Below, piece after piece: positions 22,873-25,605 of a stretch of DNA of 25,605 nt; within the stretch, counting starts at the first letter, position 1, and each line of letters begins with the position of its first letter. Below the pieces are notes generated by a model, which was given only the letters and a program-made list of their open reading frames with translations, had not been told where the DNA came from and did not search any database. This DNA comes from Syntrophaceae bacterium UBA1411 (lineage in GTDB: Bacteria; Desulfobacterota; Syntrophia; Syntrophales; Smithellaceae), in contig DBPV01000124.1 of assembly GCA_002304995.1 (NCBI GenBank), forward strand, positions 2,343 to 27,947, in the 5' to 3' direction. The position numbers were made by a program, and so were the translations under genes.

Positions 22873-25605
22873 TTATTCCGTTATCTCCTGCGGTTCCGCC
22901 AAGAGCTCGGTTTCCGCCTCCTCATTCTCGACCCTGATACCCAGCTTGCGGTACATGATCAAACCGGTACCGGCCGGAATCAGACGCCCCATGATAACGT
23001 TTTCCTTGAGGCCTCTGAGATAATCCGTCTTGCCCGCCAGCGACGCTTCCGTGAGCACCCGGGTGGTTTCCTGGAAGGAAGCCGCTGAAATGAAGCTCTG
23101 CGTGGAAAGCGACGCTTTGGTGATTCCCAGAAGCAGCGGATCCCCGATAGCGGGGCGGCCACCCTGAGCGCTCACCCGGTCGTTTTCCTCCTGAAAACGA
23201 TAGCGCTCTACCTGTTCGTCGGCAATGAAAATCGTGTCACCGGGGTCGGTGATCCGGACGCGGCGCAGCATCTGACGGACAATAACTTCCATATGCTTAT
23301 CATTAATTTTGACGCCCTGCAAACGATAAACTTCCTGAACTTCGTCCACCAGATAACGGGCCAGCTCCTTTTCCCCCTTGATCGCGAGCAGGTCATGGGG
23401 GTTGTTCACGCCGTCCATCAGGGCGTCGCCGGAGGTCACCCGGTCGCCTTCCTGGACGCTGATATGCTTGCCTTTGGGAATCAGATATTCCTTTTCCTCC
23501 CCGACTTCCGGCGTCACGATAATTTTCCTTTTGCCCTTGGCATCCTTGCCGAAGGCAACCATGCCGTCGATTTCGCTGATCACGGCGTAATCCTTGGGTT
23601 TGCGCGCCTCAAACAGTTCGGCGACTCTCGGCAGACCGCCCGTGATGTCCTTGGTTTTCGTCGTTTCCCGCGGAATCTTCGCCAGAATGTCGCCGGCCCG
23701 CACCTCATCGCCTTCGGAGACGACGATGTTGACGCCCACCGACAGGAAATACCGGGCCGCCGCGCTCGTTCCGGCGATCTTTGCCGTCTTGCCCTTGCTG
23801 TCCTTAATGGACACGCGCGGTCTCAGGTCGCCGCCCTTAAACTCCGTCACGACTTTTCGCGACAGGCCGGTGACCTCGTCCACCTGCTCCTGCATGGTTT
23901 TTCCTTCAATGATGTCGCCGTATTTGGCGGTTCCATCCACTTCCGCCAGAATGGGCGTGGAGAAGGGATCCCATTCGGCAATGAGCTGTCCGCGCTTGAC
24001 GGCGCTCTGGTCGCTGACTTTCAGATGCGCCCCGTAAGGCACCGTGTATTTGCCGCGGCTGCGGTTCTGCTCGTCCAGAACGTGCACCTCGCCGTGGCGG
24101 TTCATCACGACGTAGTCGTTTTCGCGGGTTTTGACCGCATTGAGATTCACAAACCGGATCACGCCGTCGTGCCGGGCTTCCAGCGTGGAATGCTCGTCGA
24201 ATTTCGCCGTTCCGCCGATGTGGAACGTTCTCATGGTCAGCTGCGTGCCGGGTTCGCCGATGGACTGGGCGGCGACAATGCCGACGGCTTCACCGATGTT
24301 GACAATGTGTCCGTGGGCGAGATCGCGGCCATAACACATGGCACATACGCCATGTTTGGCGCGGCAGGTCAGTACCGAGCGGATATTAACCCGTTCGATG
24401 CCGGCGCGGTCGATCTTTTCCGCCAGAGCTTCATCGATCGCCTCGTTGGCCTTTACGATCACTTCATCGGTGAAGGGATCGCGGATTTCCAAGAGCGCGA
24501 CGCGGCCCAGTACGCGCTCCCCGGCGGGTTCAATGATTTCGCCGCCTTCCATGAGCGCCGAGACGTAAATGCCGTCCGTGGTCTCGCAGTCCTGTTCGGT
24601 AATGATGCAGTCCTGCGCCACGTCGACCAGGCGCCTGGTCAGATAACCGGAATTGGCCGTCTTGAGCGCCGTATCCGCCAGGCCCTTGCGGGCGCCGTGC
24701 GTGGAGATGAAGTACTGCAAAACGGTCAGCCCCTCGCGGAAGTTGGCCGTAATCGGCGTTTCGATGATTTCGCCGGAAGGCTTCGCCATCAGACCGCGCA
24801 TGCCGGCCAGCTGCCGAAGCTGCTGCCCCGATCCGCGGGCGCCGGAATCCGCCATCATGTAAATCGGATTGAAACTCTCGATCCGGCGCTTTTTGCCGTC
24901 TGGTCCCGCCAGCTCTTCGGTGCTGATGCCCGTGAGCATTTCCGCGGCGATTTTTTCGGTCGCCTGCGCCCAGATGTCGATCACCTTGTTGTAGCGTTCG
25001 CCGTCCGTGATCAGACCGTCCATGTACTGCTTCTGGATTTTCAGGACGTCTTTGTCGGCCTGGGCCACGATGTTTTTCTTGTTTTCGGGAATAATCATGT
25101 TGCCCACAGCAAACGACAACCCGGAAATCGTCGCGTATTTGAAGCCGAGGTCCTTGAGGCGGTCGGCCAGAAGAACCGTGGTCTTGTCGCCGCACAGGCG
25201 GTAACAGTGGTCGATCAGATTGGCCAGTTCCTTCTTGTTCATCAGCTTGTTGATGACGTCGAAGCTGAGTTCATCGGGGATAATTTCATAAAGAATGATG
25301 CGTCCGGCCGTGGTGTCCTTCATCTCCGACCCGATGCGCACCTTGATCCGCGCGTGCAGATCGATCGCGCCGGCGTCGAGCGCCGAGCGGACCTCTTCCG
25401 GACCGGAGAAGATCATGCCTTCCCCCTTCACGTCCTTCTTCGCGCGGGTCATATAATAAATCCCCAGAACGATGTCCTGGCTGGGAATGATGATCGGTTT
25501 GCCGTTGGCCGGAGACAGAATGTTGTTCGTGGACATCATCAGTACGCGGGCCTCCGTCTGCGCTTCAATGGACAGCGGCACGTGCACGGCCATCTGGTCG
25601 CCGTC
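22873..25605 (-). CDS. rpoC: RNA polymerase beta' subunit, C-terminal part (5' end outside window)
   Basis: The last 910 residues of beta'. The window cuts inside the catalytic NADFDGDQ motif: the first visible residues are DGDQMAVH, including two of the three Mg-binding aspartates. Then follow the bridge helix (SGARGSGQQLRQLAGMRGLM), the trigger loop (FREGLTVLQYFISTHGARKG), the second zinc site (C in TEQDCETTDG plus three in LTCRAKHGVCAMCYGRD) and VAAQSIGEPGTQLTMRTFHI. A long segment with repeated barrel-sandwich folds after FHIGGTA corresponds to the SI3-type insertion of proteobacteria. The C-terminus is acidic (EEAETELLAEPQEITE). Its partner rpoB would lie beyond the right edge. Confidence 0.98.
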   Translation of the reverse strand, partial: DGDQMAVHVPLSIEAQTEARVLMMSTNNILSPANGKPIIIPSQDIVLGIYYMTRAKKDVKGEGMIFSGPEEVRSALDAGAIDLHARIKVRIGSEMKDTTAGRIILYEIIPDELSFDVINKLMNKKELANLIDHCYRLCGDKTTVLLADRLKDLGFKYATISGLSFAVGNMIIPENKKNIVAQADKDVLKIQKQYMDGLITDGERYNKVIDIWAQATEKIAAEMLTGISTEELAGPDGKKRRIESFNPIYMMADSGARGSGQQLRQLAGMRGLMAKPSGEIIETPITANFREGLTVLQYFISTHGARKGLADTALKTANSGYLTRRLVDVAQDCIITEQDCETTDGIYVSALMEGGEIIEPAGERVLGRVALLEIRDPFTDEVIVKANEAIDEALAEKIDRAGIERVNIRSVLTCRAKHGVCAMCYGRDLAHGHIVNIGEAVGIVAAQSIGEPGTQLTMRTFHIGGTAKFDEHSTLEARHDGVIRFVNLNAVKTRENDYVVMNRHGEVHVLDEQNRSRGKYTVPYGAHLKVSDQSAVKRGQLIAEWDPFSTPILAEVDGTAKYGDIIEGKTMQEQVDEVTGLSRKVVTEFKGGDLRPRVSIKDSKGKTAKIAGTSAAARYFLSVGVNIVVSEGDEVRAGDILAKIPRETTKTKDITGGLPRVAELFEARKPKDYAVISEIDGMVAFGKDAKGKRKIIVTPEVGEEKEYLIPKGKHISVQEGDRVTSGDALMDGVNNPHDLLAIKGEKELARYLVDEVQEVYRLQGVKINDKHMEVIVRQMLRRVRITDPGDTIFIADEQVERYRFQEENDRVSAQGGRPAIGDPLLLGITKASLSTQSFISAASFQETTRVLTEASLAGKTDYLRGLKENVIMGRLIPAGTGLIMYRKLGIRVENEEAETELLAEPQEITE

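Overview
This window is dominated by one very long minus-strand ribosomal super-operon. It runs from the cut-off 3' part of rpoC at the right edge through rpsL, rpsG, tuf, the S10, spc and alpha gene sets, to rplQ at about position 6010, where a strong intrinsic terminator (5960-5986) closes it. Gene order is classical for bacteria. Two genes often found in this cluster are absent: fusA (between rpsG and tuf) and adk (between secY and map). The zinc-binding forms of S4, S14, L36 and L24, a proteobacterial-type insertion in the RpoC trigger-loop region, an outer-membrane porin and the accessory genes point to a Gram-negative, probably Desulfobacterota (deltaproteobacterial, perhaps Syntrophales-like) organism. 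The lineage is an inference from gene content and sequence feel, not from a search. At least nine of the ribosomal-operon genes start with GTG or TTG.

The left 6 kb is different and looks like a small phosphate-response locus mixed with gene wreckage. From left to right it holds: the first codons of an unidentified minus-strand gene (1-64); a PhoB-type response regulator (241-939, minus); an 86-residue EF-Tu-domain-II-like protein (1021-1281, minus) behind a near-consensus sigma-70 promoter; an outer-membrane porin (1523-2854, minus); a frameshifted and truncated chemoreceptor remnant (3027-3610, plus) butting head-on into an EAL-domain remnant (about 3593-3840, minus); a chemoreceptor-like sensor lacking its signalling half (4119-4856, plus); and a PiT-family phosphate transporter (4928-5929, plus).

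The most interesting observation is that both the porin and the sensor/PiT pair are preceded by 11-nt-phased repeats resembling PhoB-binding Pho boxes. In each case a -10 hexamer follows the last repeat at exactly the same 11-nt distance. Together with the PhoB-like regulator in the same window, this suggests a compact, self-contained Pho regulon: regulator, phosphate-starvation porin, inner-membrane transporter and an unusual chemoreceptor-type sensor sitting where a DUF47/PhoU-like gene would be expected.

No tRNA, rRNA, CRISPR array or insertion sequence was recognised.
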